A stretch of 64,000 nt of DNA, from assembly GCA_927441425.1 (NCBI GenBank), contig CAKMKG010000006.1:119245-183244 (forward strand), given 5' to 3'. Source of the DNA: an uncultured Bacillota bacterium (lineage in GTDB: Bacteria > Bacillota > Clostridia > Peptostreptococcales > Anaerovoracaceae). Of this stretch, positions 8,996-18,268 are shown one piece after another; position 1 is the first letter of the stretch; each line of letters begins with the position of its first letter. The translations under genes and the position numbers were made by a program. The notes beneath the pieces are model-generated. The model saw only the letters and a list, made by a program, of their open reading frames with translations. It did no database searches and had not been told where the DNA came from.

Positions 8996-9304
8996 TCACA
9001 CCCCCCATAATCTGTCGAGCCGCAAAAGAGTGTTGACCGTATTCCATATCTGCTGCCCTGCTTGTATGGAATCAGCGAAAAAACCGCCTGTACTGCCATC
9101 CCTGCTTTCGTAGAAATGGGACGACAGCATGATGACGGCCTGCTCTGTAGTAGGCGGCATCTGATGTTCGGTGTAGTAGTTTTCTGCGAGATGTTGATAA
9201 CTTTCGGCGTATCTGACGGCGGCGGTGATGTACAGCTGAAGGAGTTCATCGTCCGCAGAATGTTCAAGAATAAGGTTTGCTTTGACTTTTTCAAGCAGTG
9301 TCAT
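8996..9304 (-). CDS. Head-tail connector protein
   Basis: This 102-residue helical protein begins MTLLEKVKANLILEHSADDE and includes LLQLYITAAVRYAESYQHLA and later MLSSHFYESRDGSTGG. That order (helix, long helix, H-F-Y-E-x-R) is the hallmark of the HK97 gp6/DNA-packaging connector family. It sits between the head fiber gene and the head closure gene. It forms a ring attached to the portal after packaging. Confidence 0.87.
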   Translation of the reverse strand: MTLLEKVKANLILEHSADDELLQLYITAAVRYAESYQHLAENYYTEHQMPPTTEQAVIMLSSHFYESRDGSTGGFFADSIQAGQQIWNTVNTLLRLDRLWGV

Positions 9305-9322
9305 ACCGCCACCGTCCTTTCA

Positions 9323-9943
9323 TTATTCTTCTTCCGGTTCTACGATTACGACAGTGAAGGTCGCTTCGGGATAGCCGGAAGTCCACAGGGTGAAGGCCTT
9401 CGGCGTATTTATGATTTCATCGCATTTTAACCACATGACAATATCTCCGGCTGAACCGCCGACAGCGGCGGCTTCCGTAGCGTCAGCGGCTGTAAGTTGA
9501 GAGCCGTTGTACTTAACCGCAGTAATGTCTGAAAGCCCTGTGGTAATGAGCATTCCAACCCACTTGTGCGTACCTTGCGCCGGATTGGAACTTGGAAAGG
9601 CAATCAACTCAGATACAGGTACAGCTACGGTAATAACACCGTCCTCAATGGTGATTGCTGTGACCTTACCTTGATTGGCGGTCAGATCATCACCGGTTGG
9701 GGTAGGTATCTTGGTGACAGAAACATTCCAAGAATCCAGAGTCATAAGCCCTGAATCTTTCAGTTTGAGTAGCAGAGCATTGAAATCGTCCTTGACTCCG
9801 GCTACGGTTGTAGCTGTGCTGGTCGCTTGGTTAATAGCAGAAGGAAGCCCCGTTACCGAGGCTCCCTCCTTGATTTCCAGCATGCCGCCGATGACGGTTT
9901 TTTCGCCGCCCTGTTCGGTATAGTTTTTTGTGTTATAGCTCAT
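9323..9943 (-). CDS. Head fiber protein
   Basis: This 206-residue protein opens MSYNTKNYTEQGGEKTVIGG followed by LEIKEGASVTGLPS, the signature of the head fiber family found next to HK97-type capsid genes in Firmicutes phages. A short coiled segment (AGVKDDFNALLLKLKDSGLM) follows, then beta strands ending VVIVEPEEE. It decorates the capsid surface and is usually dispensable. It lies right after the major capsid gene with its own ribosome site. Confidence 0.85.
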   Translation of the reverse strand: MSYNTKNYTEQGGEKTVIGGMLEIKEGASVTGLPSAINQATSTATTVAGVKDDFNALLLKLKDSGLMTLDSWNVSVTKIPTPTGDDLTANQGKVTAITIEDGVITVAVPVSELIAFPSSNPAQGTHKWVGMLITTGLSDITAVKYNGSQLTAADATEAAAVGGSAGDIVMWLKCDEIINTPKAFTLWTSGYPEATFTVVIVEPEEE

Positions 9944-9955
9944 ATTGCACCTCCG

Positions 9956-11161
9956 TTAAGCTTTCTGCTGGAGAACCTTGATAGCCTCCGGCAGAATCAA
10001 TTTGCCGTCCACACGTTGGGTGGCAACGAAGCCCACCTGCCCGGTGACAGCGAAGAGTTCATTCAGTCGCTTAAACACACGCCCCTGACGGTCGGCTACC
10101 CAGTAATAACTGAAGTCTCCAAACACAATGGTCTTGGCGGCTGCAGCGATGGTAGGTACATATGCGGAGGTGTAAACAGGACGGTTCAAAATGGTGTCAG
10201 GCGTGCCCGCTTGCAGAGAGGGCTGCCACAGATACTGGCCCTGCCCATCCTTTAACTTGCGGATGGCCTTTACAGTAGCATCGTTCATAACAAATACAGC
10301 CTTGTTGCGGTAAGGCGCCTTAAGCGAGTAGAACAAATCAAGCACCTCATCCATCGTGACGGCGGTAGCTCCTGCCGTGGTTACGCCAAGTTGTGCACCG
10401 CCAGTCGCAGCAAGGATGCCGGTGGGTTTGCCGGAGCCGTCACCGGTAAAGAAGGCGTCCTCCTCTTTATTACCGATGCGCCTTGCAAACTCTCTGGAAA
10501 TGTAGGCTTCGAGATTGAACACGCTGTCGTTTAGGAGTTCCTCGGATACCTTGATGAGCGTGCCCAGCTTGTAAGCGCCGATGGACACCTGGCCGAAAGC
10601 ATCGTCGCTGTCGGGGATGGTACCTTCTTCGTCGATCCACGATGCGGTGCCCTTGGATGCTACGACAGGAATTTTACGATCACCGGAAGAGGTGGTGATG
10701 ACGTTTGCCAACCTGCGGAAGACATTCTCCTCGTCGAGGGCTTCCACAAGCGTGCGCTCAAATTCGTCGGGCACGAGGTAGCCGCCCTCGGAGTCGGTGC
10801 CGATTTGCAGGGCATTCTTTACACTCATATCAAGACCCTCGTTGCCACGAGTGCGCATGGCATTCCAGAAGGCTTTTCTGTATTCGGCGGACGCACGGCC
10901 AGTCTTGTCCTCAGTGGACTTGTTCGGCGCGCCCAAAATAGGAGCGGATGTAGGCTTACTCATCTCAAGGTCATAGGCCGCCTGGCGTTCCAGACGCTCA
11001 ATTTCCTTGCCGAGAGCGACCATGTCGGCTTCCATCTTGTCGTACTCTGCGGCAGCTTCAGCGGGAACAAACCCGTCCGCGCCGCGCTTCTGGTCAAGGA
11101 ACTCCTTTGCGGTGTTCCAGATTTTGTTGCGCTTCTCGCGCAGTTCAAGGATTTTATTCAT
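9956..11161 (-). CDS. Major capsid protein, HK97 family
   Basis: I choose the ATG at 11161 (MNKILELREKRNKIWNTAKE) because GGAGG lies eight bases upstream; two further in-frame ATGs lie closer to that site. The product is 401 residues. The first 100 residues are a charged coiled coil (scaffold-like delta domain). The mature shell domain follows, with GTDSEGGYLVPDEFERTLVE, a recurring start for the family, then the P-domain and A-domain ending VATQRVDGKLILPEAIKVLQ. The prohead protease immediately upstream should cleave the delta domain around residue 100. Confidence is high. Confidence 0.95.
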   Translation of the reverse strand: MNKILELREKRNKIWNTAKEFLDQKRGADGFVPAEAAAEYDKMEADMVALGKEIERLERQAAYDLEMSKPTSAPILGAPNKSTEDKTGRASAEYRKAFWNAMRTRGNEGLDMSVKNALQIGTDSEGGYLVPDEFERTLVEALDEENVFRRLANVITTSSGDRKIPVVASKGTASWIDEEGTIPDSDDAFGQVSIGAYKLGTLIKVSEELLNDSVFNLEAYISREFARRIGNKEEDAFFTGDGSGKPTGILAATGGAQLGVTTAGATAVTMDEVLDLFYSLKAPYRNKAVFVMNDATVKAIRKLKDGQGQYLWQPSLQAGTPDTILNRPVYTSAYVPTIAAAAKTIVFGDFSYYWVADRQGRVFKRLNELFAVTGQVGFVATQRVDGKLILPEAIKVLQQKA

Positions 11162-11180
11162 TGTCATTACCTCCATAAAT

Positions 11181-11897
11181 TTAGTGGATAATCAAATTGA
11201 GCCGCTTTTGAAGCGACTCAGCGAGTACGCCTTGCGGCTCAGGTTCGGGTTTCGGTTGTTCTTTGGTCTTTACCTTATCAAGCAAGGAATTGGTGACTGC
11301 CCTGCGACTGAACGCATAGGTCGGAGTGGCTTGATGTCTTTTGCTGTCTTCCAGCACACCGTCGGCAAAACCCAATTCAATCGCCTTGTTTGCGTTCATC
11401 CATGTTTCTGCGTCCATCCAGTGGGAGATTTTTGCTCTCGACTGATTGGTCTTGACTTGGTAGGCGTTGATGATGGATTCCTTGACCTCGTCCAGCATGG
11501 AGATGGCTTTTTGCATTTCGTCCGTGTCACCGATGGCGATGGTCAGTGGATTGTGCACCATCATCAGGGCGGTGGGAGCCATGAGGACTTTCGTGCCAGC
11601 CATAGCGATGACACTTGCCGCAGAAGCGGCGATGCCGTCAATCTTGACCGTGACGTTGTGCGGATAATCCATCAACATGGCGTAGATTTGACTTGCAGCG
11701 ATGCAGTCTCCGCCGGGCGAATTTAGCCAGATGGTGATGTCACCCTTGTCTGAGAAGAGTTCCGATTTGAACATTGCCGGAGTGATTTCATCACCCCACC
11801 AAGTCTCATCCGAGATCTCTCCATCAAAGTAAAGGACGCGCTCGCCACTTTCGTCAGCATCACGCGCCCAGTTCCAAAACTTCTTGTTTTTTGCCAT
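11181..11897 (-). CDS. Prohead protease, ClpP-like
   Basis: This 238-residue serine protease has the ClpP fold: WLNSPGGDCIAASQIYAML for the oxyanion region, then GIAASAASVIAMAG with the catalytic Ser near residue 92, then MVHNP with the catalytic His near 120. It replaces the S78-type protease of other HK97 phages. It removes the delta domain of the capsid protein during head maturation. It starts at the base where the portal gene ends. Confidence 0.93.
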   Translation of the reverse strand: MAKNKKFWNWARDADESGERVLYFDGEISDETWWGDEITPAMFKSELFSDKGDITIWLNSPGGDCIAASQIYAMLMDYPHNVTVKIDGIAASAASVIAMAGTKVLMAPTALMMVHNPLTIAIGDTDEMQKAISMLDEVKESIINAYQVKTNQSRAKISHWMDAETWMNANKAIELGFADGVLEDSKRHQATPTYAFSRRAVTNSLLDKVKTKEQPKPEPEPQGVLAESLQKRLNLIIH

Positions 11898-13126
11898 TAG
11901 CTTGTATCCTCCGTTTCATTTGGTTTGTATGCTGCTCCAACATCGGCCAGCTTGACCATGTTGCCGTTGACGAAGTGCAGATCGCCGCCTTCCTCGGCAG
12001 TCAGCAGATTCATATCCTCCAAGCCACGTACATCGTTGACCGACATAAATCCGTTTTGAATGCCTGTTGAATAGCCTTGCATACGGCTTTGGTAGTCGCC
12101 GCGAAGTAGTCCGTCGAGATTAAACTTGATAAAGATCGTCGCTTTTTCCGATGGCAGAATGAGAGCCTGCTGTAAAGACTGCTCCCACCTGACCACCCAC
12201 GGGTCGAGGGTATACTTGACGAACTCTAAAGACTGCTGTTCGATGTTGGAGAAGCTGCTCTTTTCAAGGTCGCCGACCATATGAGGAGGCACTCTGAAAA
12301 TACGGGCAATTTCATTTATTTGAAACTTACGTGTTTCCAAAAACTGCGCCTGTTCAGGCGGTATGGACATCTGATGGAATTTAAGACCTTCCTCCAAAAC
12401 CGCTACTTTGTGTGCATTTGCGCCTCCGAATTGCGACTGCCAGCTTTCTCTGAGCCTGTCGGCCTGTTCCGGTTTGATGACACCGGGGTGTTCCAGTACA
12501 CCGCCGGGGTTCGCTCCGTTGGCGAAAAACGTAGCGCCGTAGTCCTCCGTTGCAAGGGCAAGCCCCACGGCGTTCTTTGCCATCGCAATCGGCGAGTAAC
12601 CTATAAGGCCGTCAAAGCCCAAGCCGGGGATATGCAGGATATTCTCGCGACGTAACTTGACCTGACCCTTGTCACTTTGGTAGGTGTAGACCAGTTCGCC
12701 GCTTTCGTTTCTATCCACAGCCATTCGGTCGGGCAGGAGTGGATAGAGCGCAATGGGAAACCCCCTGCCGTCTCTGATAATCTGTGCGTAAGCGTTGCCC
12801 CAAAGTAAAAGATGACTCATCAGTGTTTCTCTGAACACAAATGAAGTCATCTCGCGGTTAGGCTCATCATGAAGCAGCCGGTAGAGGGGGTGTGACGGTT
12901 TTGTGGATTTGCTCCCGTTGGCGGTTCGCTCATATACGTGGAGCGGAAGTCCCGCCACCGATTCGGCAAGGATACGGACGCAAGCGTAGACCGCCGAGGT
13001 CTGCATCGCCGTCCGCTCATTGACCGCCTTACCGCTGGTTGTGCCACCGAAGAGAAAATTCCAGCCACCACCGACACGGTTTTTAGGCTTATCCCGTGAG
13101 CGGAACAACCCTGAGAATATGCTCAT
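11897..13126 (-). CDS. Portal protein, HK97 family
   Basis: This 409-residue protein starts MSIFSGLFRSRDKPKNRVGG. It contains AVYACVRILAESVAGLPLHV, the family-defining first helix, and the RENILHIPGLGFDGLIGYSP and PPEQAQFLETRKFQINEIAR motifs. It forms the dodecameric ring at the capsid vertex through which DNA is pumped. It overlaps the terminase stop by four bases and the protease start by one base, so packaging and head genes are tightly coupled. Confidence 0.95.
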   Translation of the reverse strand: MSIFSGLFRSRDKPKNRVGGGWNFLFGGTTSGKAVNERTAMQTSAVYACVRILAESVAGLPLHVYERTANGSKSTKPSHPLYRLLHDEPNREMTSFVFRETLMSHLLLWGNAYAQIIRDGRGFPIALYPLLPDRMAVDRNESGELVYTYQSDKGQVKLRRENILHIPGLGFDGLIGYSPIAMAKNAVGLALATEDYGATFFANGANPGGVLEHPGVIKPEQADRLRESWQSQFGGANAHKVAVLEEGLKFHQMSIPPEQAQFLETRKFQINEIARIFRVPPHMVGDLEKSSFSNIEQQSLEFVKYTLDPWVVRWEQSLQQALILPSEKATIFIKFNLDGLLRGDYQSRMQGYSTGIQNGFMSVNDVRGLEDMNLLTAEEGGDLHFVNGNMVKLADVGAAYKPNETEDTS

Positions 13127-14730
13127 ATAAATAACAACCCCCTTTCATCATAGACACTGTCGTTGATACCGCCGCCGAGGGTTGCCCTCGCAAGTCCCAT
13201 GATCAGCGCGACCACACCGTCTATTTTCTCTGTTGATTTCTTTTTATTGGGTTTGATGTTTCCTGCAGCGTCTTGGTCGACGATGACATTACCCATATTC
13301 CAATCGAGGACAGGATGTTTGCCGTGGCGTATTTTGCCTTCCATCACAAACTGAAAGAAGTCCTTTGAAGGCGGGGACATGGAAATGAAACCCTGGCCGA
13401 ACGGAAACACCGTAAACCCATGCTCCGCACCCAGTTCTTCAAGGTCGCGGCGAATCTTCTCTGCACCGTAGCGGTCGTAGGCGATTTCACGAATTCTAAA
13501 ACGCTCCGACAGCTTGGCGATGAAAGCCACTATGTAGTCATAGTCCACCACATTGCCCTCGGTGGTGTTGAACACTCCTGTCTTTTTCCATACGGCATAA
13601 GGAACGTGGTCGCGCCTTGTCCGCAGGTCAATCACATCTTCCGGCAGCCAGTAAAATGGCATCACTGTGTATTTGGTATCAACTCCAACCGGTGGGAATA
13701 CCAGAACCAGAGCCGTAAGATCGCCGGTACTGGAAAGGTCGAGACCGCAATAGCAATCCCGACCCTCATATTCTTCGAAGTCTATGTCTTCGCCGCAGGC
13801 GTCCCATTTGTCCATAGGCATCCACCTGATATCGGCGTTGCACCATTCGTTCAGGCGGAACTGCCGAAAGTGCATCTCCTCGGCGGGGTTTTGTCTCGCC
13901 TGTTCATAGGCAGCCTGCACCGTTTCAAAGGGAATCGTTACGTCGATGGATGGATTGACCCGTCGCCAGACGGCTTCGTCATTCCAATCATCATCTTCTT
14001 CAATGCCGAATACGGCAGGATAGAAGGACGGATCAATTTTTGAGCCGTCCATAACCGCTTTAGCTTTTTGGTGGATTTCATAACAGATGCTCGTCTTATC
14101 CCTGCCCGCTGTGGTGATGAGAAAGTAGAGGGGCTGCCGTCTGGCGTCACCTGTGTACTTGGTCATGGTATCGAACAGTTCGCGGGTCTGCTGGGCGAAT
14201 AGTTCATCAAATATAAGACCGGAAACATTGAAGCCTTGTTTGGACTTTGTTTCCGAGGACAGCACTCTATAAAAGCTGTTGGTGTGCGGGAATATAATCC
14301 GCTTGGTTGACGGCACGAGTTTTGACAGCTTTGCCAGATCGCCGCATTGCTCGACCATCGCTTTGGCAGTATTGAAAACAATACTCGCCTGATTGATGTC
14401 GGCGGCACAGGAGTAGACCTCGGCACCCGCTTCGCCATCGGCGAACAGGAGGTAGAGGGCGATTGCCGCCGCCAGTTCCGACTTACCGTTTTTCTTACCG
14501 ACCTCAACATACGCCGTGCGAAACTGCCGATAACCGTCCTCTCCGACGATACCAAAAATATCACGGATAATTTGCTCCTGCCACGGCATCAACTGAAAAG
14601 GTTTTCCATACCATTCGCCGGTGGTGTGCTTGAGCATGGATATAAAATTAACCGCAAAATCCGCTCGTCGTACATCATATCGGCTGGTCGGCAACATGAG
14701 TGGTGTTGGTTTGTATTTGAAATCAGGCAC
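13123..14730 (-). CDS. terL: Terminase large subunit
   Basis: The start is a GTG at 14730 with AAAGGAGG six bases upstream, giving MPDFKYKPTPLMLPTSRYDV and 535 residues. The ATPase domain shows a Walker A variant VGKKNGKSE near residue 75 and a Walker B in SGLIFDEL near 168. The nuclease domain has CGLDLSSTGDLTALVLVF near 328, with further acidic residues downstream. This matches the HK97/phi-type terminases that cut and package DNA with a P27-type small subunit. The coding strand upstream carries a hairpin. The next gene (portal) overlaps the stop. Confidence 0.95.
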   Translation of the reverse strand: MPDFKYKPTPLMLPTSRYDVRRADFAVNFISMLKHTTGEWYGKPFQLMPWQEQIIRDIFGIVGEDGYRQFRTAYVEVGKKNGKSELAAAIALYLLFADGEAGAEVYSCAADINQASIVFNTAKAMVEQCGDLAKLSKLVPSTKRIIFPHTNSFYRVLSSETKSKQGFNVSGLIFDELFAQQTRELFDTMTKYTGDARRQPLYFLITTAGRDKTSICYEIHQKAKAVMDGSKIDPSFYPAVFGIEEDDDWNDEAVWRRVNPSIDVTIPFETVQAAYEQARQNPAEEMHFRQFRLNEWCNADIRWMPMDKWDACGEDIDFEEYEGRDCYCGLDLSSTGDLTALVLVFPPVGVDTKYTVMPFYWLPEDVIDLRTRRDHVPYAVWKKTGVFNTTEGNVVDYDYIVAFIAKLSERFRIREIAYDRYGAEKIRRDLEELGAEHGFTVFPFGQGFISMSPPSKDFFQFVMEGKIRHGKHPVLDWNMGNVIVDQDAAGNIKPNKKKSTEKIDGVVALIMGLARATLGGGINDSVYDERGLLFI

Positions 14731-14795
14731 CGTCGTCCTCCTTTCGCGCAAAATAAAAGACCTCCGAAGAAGTCATCAAAATCTATCTGTACGAG

Positions 14796-14823
14796 AGACA
14801 GCCCCTTGTCGGGGTGTCTGTCT
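14796..14823 (-). other. Hairpin in the leader of the terminase gene
   Basis: The stretch 14731-14839 holds no gene. It contains an inverted repeat: AGACAG (14796-14801) pairs with CTGTCT (14818-14823), and CCCC pairs with GGGG inside it. On the coding strand it is not followed by a U-run, so it is more likely a leader or processing hairpin than a terminator. Confidence 0.5.
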
Positions 14824-14839
14824 TTCGGTTGTTTCGTGT

Positions 14840-15073
14840 TTAGTTGTACTTGCTGAGGATGATGGTGTAGACCGCCTTGACTTCGTCACCCGGTTCGATA
14901 TCCCAGCCCCTGTCATAGCTGCAAAGGTCGCGGGTCTCGCCGAACTTGCGTATTGTCAGCTTGCTGATTTTGCCGCCGTCGATACCGAACGGAGAGCTTT
15001 CCTCGTAATGCTTGACCCAGTATTTGTACTTGCTGCCTGTCGACGGGCAGTAGATAATTCCTTCACTCCACAT
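14840..15073 (-). CDS. Small phage protein of unknown function
   Basis: This 77-residue protein begins MWSEGIIYCPSTGSKYKYWV and is basic and aromatic-rich with several short strands (SKLTIRKFGETRD). It overlaps the end of the DUF4314 gene by eleven bases and lies just before the terminase leader. I do not recognise a family. The overlap and conserved-looking packing suggest a genuine gene. Confidence 0.6.
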   Translation of the reverse strand: MWSEGIIYCPSTGSKYKYWVKHYEESSPFGIDGGKISKLTIRKFGETRDLCSYDRGWDIEPGDEVKAVYTIILSKYN

Positions 15074-15476
15074 TTTCGAGTTCCCCCGTCAATATCAGAT
15101 TTGCATATCGCTTGGTGTCCGTGGAAATGAAGTTCGCTAATTCGTTGAATCCCATCTCCATCGCAATTTTGAACACTGCTTTGGTATCGAACATATTCGT
15201 GCGCCCCGTGGCCGCCACCTTACGACATTGTGCTTTGACAACCTCGGCTTTGGAAAGCAGTCTGATTTCATCCTCGCCAAAAACCGCTCCGAGATGTGAG
15301 CCGCTGTCCCAGATAATGAAAACCGTGCCTGTGTCGTCTACGAAGTCCACCGTTCCCGTGTCGCCGGGTTTCAGCTTGGTGTAAGGGTCAGTCATGGAAA
15401 TCAGTTCAACACGAGCGCCTTTTTTGTACCTTACCCTCCGTGCTTCGAGGGCTGCTTTTGATATGAAACTATTCAC
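15063..15476 (-). CDS. DUF4314 domain protein
   Basis: I place the start at a GTG at 15476 (NSFISKAALEARRVRYKKGA follows) because GGAGGTGG sits just upstream; a longer frame exists but lies wholly inside the neighbour. The 137-residue product contains a DUF4314 core, VELISMTDPYTKLKPGDTG and later VFIIWDSGSHLGAVFGEDE, a small SH3-like barrel of unknown role. The C-terminal 50 residues (FDTKAVFKIAMEMGFNELAN) form a helical pair. A second DUF4314 gene occurs in the conjugative-element arm near 58.8 kb. Its function is unknown in both contexts. Confidence 0.75.
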   Translation of the reverse strand: MNSFISKAALEARRVRYKKGARVELISMTDPYTKLKPGDTGTVDFVDDTGTVFIIWDSGSHLGAVFGEDEIRLLSKAEVVKAQCRKVAATGRTNMFDTKAVFKIAMEMGFNELANFISTDTKRYANLILTGELENVE

Positions 15477-16170
15477 TGTCTGCCACCTCCATTTTCTTGC
15501 CGCCTTTCCAGCTTGAATTGCCTTCAAGTCTTGAAAGTAATATCTTTCGAGCTGCTTTGTACTCGTCGCCGATGAAGCCAAGGGAGAGCAGGAAACACCG
15601 CATAGCGTATTTCGGGTTGCCGTCGATGTCTTTTTCTCTTGCCGTGATTCGCTTCTTTTCAATTGCAGTTTTGCAAAGCAGGCTGATCAGCGTGGCGTAG
15701 GCTTCTGTGTGTTCCGTATCAATCGTTCCTTTAAACCAGGGGAACTGCAGTGTGTCGGTGGTCTGCTTAATCGGCAGGTCATCCGTTCCGATCGACGCCT
15801 TGAGAAGCGGGGCTTTGGCATTCACCAGTTTGGAGAGGTTGTCGAGTTTTTCAGGTGTAAAGCCGTCAAGGGGTATTTCGATGGTCAGGCGGTCGCTGAG
15901 ATCCGCTTGGTATGTGCTGCTTTCGGGTCCAGTCGTCAGCTCATCGTATTCTTCGGCGACTGCCTTGAAGCTGTGCAAACCGCAAAGGTCAGCGACCAGC
16001 TCCCGGTTGTCCTCGCCCGTTACCATGCCGGTCTTGTCAATGTGGTAGCCGCCAACCTCGTAGGCGAATGTCGGCGCTCCGAGGTAATTGGTCGGGGCGT
16101 TAAGTTCATGGCTGATGGCTGCGACCAGTGATTTACGTTCAGGGCCTGTTACGTTGTAAGAAAGTCTCAT
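15469..16170 (-). CDS. Phage/ICE 'virulence-related' type protein of unknown function
   Basis: The ATG at 16170 is preceded by GGAGG at a spacing of eight bases, giving MRLSYNVTGPERKSLVAAIS and 233 residues. It contains YEVGGYHIDKTGMVTGEDNR and TTDTLQFPWFKGTIDTEHTE. Such proteins are widespread in clostridial prophages and conjugative elements, often labelled virulence protein without experimental basis. It precedes the DUF4314 gene with an eight-base overlap. No catalytic motif is evident. Confidence 0.65.
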   Translation of the reverse strand: MRLSYNVTGPERKSLVAAISHELNAPTNYLGAPTFAYEVGGYHIDKTGMVTGEDNRELVADLCGLHSFKAVAEEYDELTTGPESSTYQADLSDRLTIEIPLDGFTPEKLDNLSKLVNAKAPLLKASIGTDDLPIKQTTDTLQFPWFKGTIDTEHTEAYATLISLLCKTAIEKKRITAREKDIDGNPKYAMRCFLLSLGFIGDEYKAARKILLSRLEGNSSWKGGKKMEVADSE

Positions 16171-16308
16171 GCTCGTTTCCTCCATTTTCCTTGATTTTGC
16201 AGGGGTTTTGTCCTCCGTGCACTACATATATCACTCTGAACGCCTTTATTAGCAAGCTTTTATGTGATAATAAATGCACCGAATATCAAGGAAATACAGC
16301 CCCTTGTT

Positions 16309-16327
16309 ATTGTGTGTATGACACAAT
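16309..16327 (-). other. Hairpin in a gene-free leader (16171-16375)
   Basis: The gap of about 200 bases between the methylase and the next gene is AT-rich and holds no open frame. A perfect seven-base stem (ATTGTGT at 16309-16315 and ACACAAT at 16321-16327) with a five-base loop lies near its promoter-proximal end. A second weak inverted repeat involves TCCTTGAT (16190s) and ATCAAGGA (16285-16292). It is probably an untranslated leader; no clear promoter was seen. Confidence 0.35.
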
Positions 16328-16375
16328 GCCGCTGAGAATAAAATCATACTTGGAAGAGCCACATAGCGCTTTTGA

Positions 16376-17629
16376 CTATATTAAAGCCACCTCTTTCACG
16401 AGGTCGGCATATTGGAATACCTTGCCGTCACGCTCACAGGTGATATCCTCGCCACCGTTTTGCTTGTACTCGGCATACCTGCGTAAAATGACCGAAGCAT
16501 ATTTCTCGTCCAATTCGAGCATGTAGCAGGTGCGGTCAAGCTGCTCGCAGGCGATGAGCGTCGACCCGGAGCCGCCGAAAGTGTCCAGCACGATGGCGTT
16601 TGCCTGACTGCTGTTGGCAATAGGATATGCCAGCAGGTCGAGGGGTTTGCTTGTCGGGTGATCGGCGTTTTTCTTTGGTTTATCGAAGTTCCAAATGGTA
16701 GTCTGCTTACGGTCGGAATACCACTTGTGTTTGGAGGTATTCTTAAAGGCATACAGCACCGGCTCGTGCATTTGCTGGTAATCACCCCGACCAAGCACGA
16801 GGGCATTTTTCACCCAGATGCAAGTCGTGGAATAATGGAACCCTGCGTCCACGCAAGCGCGGAAGAAATTTACCTTCTCCGAATCTGAATGGAAGCAGTA
16901 AAAAGCCCCGCCGTCGGCGAGGTTCTCGTAAAGATTCTTAAATGCCGACAGCAAAAAGATGTAGAATTGTTCTGCTTTCATGCTGTCGTTCTTGATTTTT
17001 AGTCCGCTCACAGATTCAAAGCTGACGTTGTAAGGGGGATCGGTCAGGACAAGATTGGCTTTGCGACCATCCATCAGCTTCTTGACAGTTTCCGATATCG
17101 TGGCATCGCCGCAAATGAGTCGGTGCCGCCCCAGCGTCCAAACATCTCCAGGTAAAACAAAAGCCGCCTGTTCAAGAGCGGCTGTTAAGTCGAAATCGTC
17201 GTCAGCTACGTCCCCGCCGGGGTCGGCGAAGAGTTTTTCAATCTCGTCGGCGTCAAAGCCCGTAATTTCGAGGTCGAAGCCGAGTTCCTTGAGGTCGGCA
17301 AATTCCAGAGCTAAAAGTTCCTCGTCCCATCCGGCATTGAGTGCCAGTCTGTTGTCAGCAAGAATATACGCCCGCTTCTGGGCTTCGGTCAGATGCTCCA
17401 CAAACACGCAGGGGATTTCGGTCAAACCTTCTTCCCGTGCTGCCATAATGCGTCCATGTCCTGCGATAATATTTAGGTCTTTATCCACGATGACCGGGTT
17501 GACGAAACCGAACTCACGCAGGGAGGAACGAAGCTGTAAAATCTGCTCCTTGCTATGGGTGCGGGCGTTCCTTGCATATGGGACGAGACGGTCTATATTC
17601 ACTTTTTCAAATCGTTCTGTCGATTTCAT
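16376..17629 (-). CDS. ParB-methylase fusion: DNA adenine/cytosine-N4 methyltransferase
   Basis: This 417-residue protein has an N-terminal ParB/sulfiredoxin-like domain (GHGRIMAAREEGLTEIPCVF near residue 55) and a C-terminal amino-methyltransferase. The catalytic motif DPPYNVSF lies near residue 196 and the AdoMet motif DTFGGSGSTLIACEQL near 350, an order that marks the beta group. This fusion is common in Firmicutes prophages and sits between the small and large terminase genes. It probably protects phage DNA from restriction or marks packaging sites. The specificity is unknown. Confidence 0.92.
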   Translation of the reverse strand: MKSTERFEKVNIDRLVPYARNARTHSKEQILQLRSSLREFGFVNPVIVDKDLNIIAGHGRIMAAREEGLTEIPCVFVEHLTEAQKRAYILADNRLALNAGWDEELLALEFADLKELGFDLEITGFDADEIEKLFADPGGDVADDDFDLTAALEQAAFVLPGDVWTLGRHRLICGDATISETVKKLMDGRKANLVLTDPPYNVSFESVSGLKIKNDSMKAEQFYIFLLSAFKNLYENLADGGAFYCFHSDSEKVNFFRACVDAGFHYSTTCIWVKNALVLGRGDYQQMHEPVLYAFKNTSKHKWYSDRKQTTIWNFDKPKKNADHPTSKPLDLLAYPIANSSQANAIVLDTFGGSGSTLIACEQLDRTCYMLELDEKYASVILRRYAEYKQNGGEDITCERDGKVFQYADLVKEVALI

Positions 17630-17632
17630 ATC

Positions 17633-18133
17633 CTAAAACCCCCTGTTTGTTAGCAGTTCGAGAAAGGCGTTCTTTTCTTCGCCCTGCGTGCTGCTGTGGC
17701 GATTGATGATTTGCATAATCAGGTTAAAGTCGCCTTGCATCGCCTTGTAATACTGAGCGCCTGCCGTGACGTAGGGCGAGAGCTTCAGTTCCTTGGTCAT
17801 TCGTCCGATTTTACGGTTCATGGCTTCGCAGGCAAGAAAGCCTTGCCTGTTCAGCACATAATCTGTAATAGTCTGCGGTGCTACATAACCATCACAGCCG
17901 CGAGCTGAAATATACTCCTCGATTTCATTTCGCAGCACATCCGCCGCCGGAACTTCTTTTTCACATTCCTTCATAGCAATGGAGAAGTAGTCCGACATCA
18001 CATTTTTGGAATTGACCTTTTTTGGTTTTGGCAAACTTACAGCATTTGCGCCAGAAGTTTTACCTTCAAGCTTTTTATCGATTGGATTTTTCCGAGGACG
18101 GCCTGCCCCCGGACGATAGCCTCCGCTGGGCAT
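17633..18133 (-). CDS. terS: Terminase small subunit, P27 family
   Basis: The ATG at 18133 (MPSGGYRPGAGRPRKNPIDK) has GAGG eight bases upstream and is preferred over the ATG two codons earlier. The product has 166 residues. The opening GAGRPRK patch is a DNA-binding AT-hook-like segment found in P27 small terminases. The C-terminal half is helical (LKLSPYVTAGAQYYKAMQGD), matching the oligomerisation domain. It should recognise the packaging site and hand DNA to the large subunit, which follows four genes downstream. Confidence 0.82.
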   Translation of the reverse strand: MPSGGYRPGAGRPRKNPIDKKLEGKTSGANAVSLPKPKKVNSKNVMSDYFSIAMKECEKEVPAADVLRNEIEEYISARGCDGYVAPQTITDYVLNRQGFLACEAMNRKIGRMTKELKLSPYVTAGAQYYKAMQGDFNLIMQIINRHSSTQGEEKNAFLELLTNRGF

Positions 18134-18268
18134 TGTCATCACCTCGTTTTTGATTTTGATTTCCGTTTTGATTTTTTGATTTTTGATATTTGAATAATTT
18201 GCACGGCAGGCCAAGCGCGCTGTCCACCTTAGAAGTCACAGGGATTGAGACCGCCCCTCGGTCTGAAC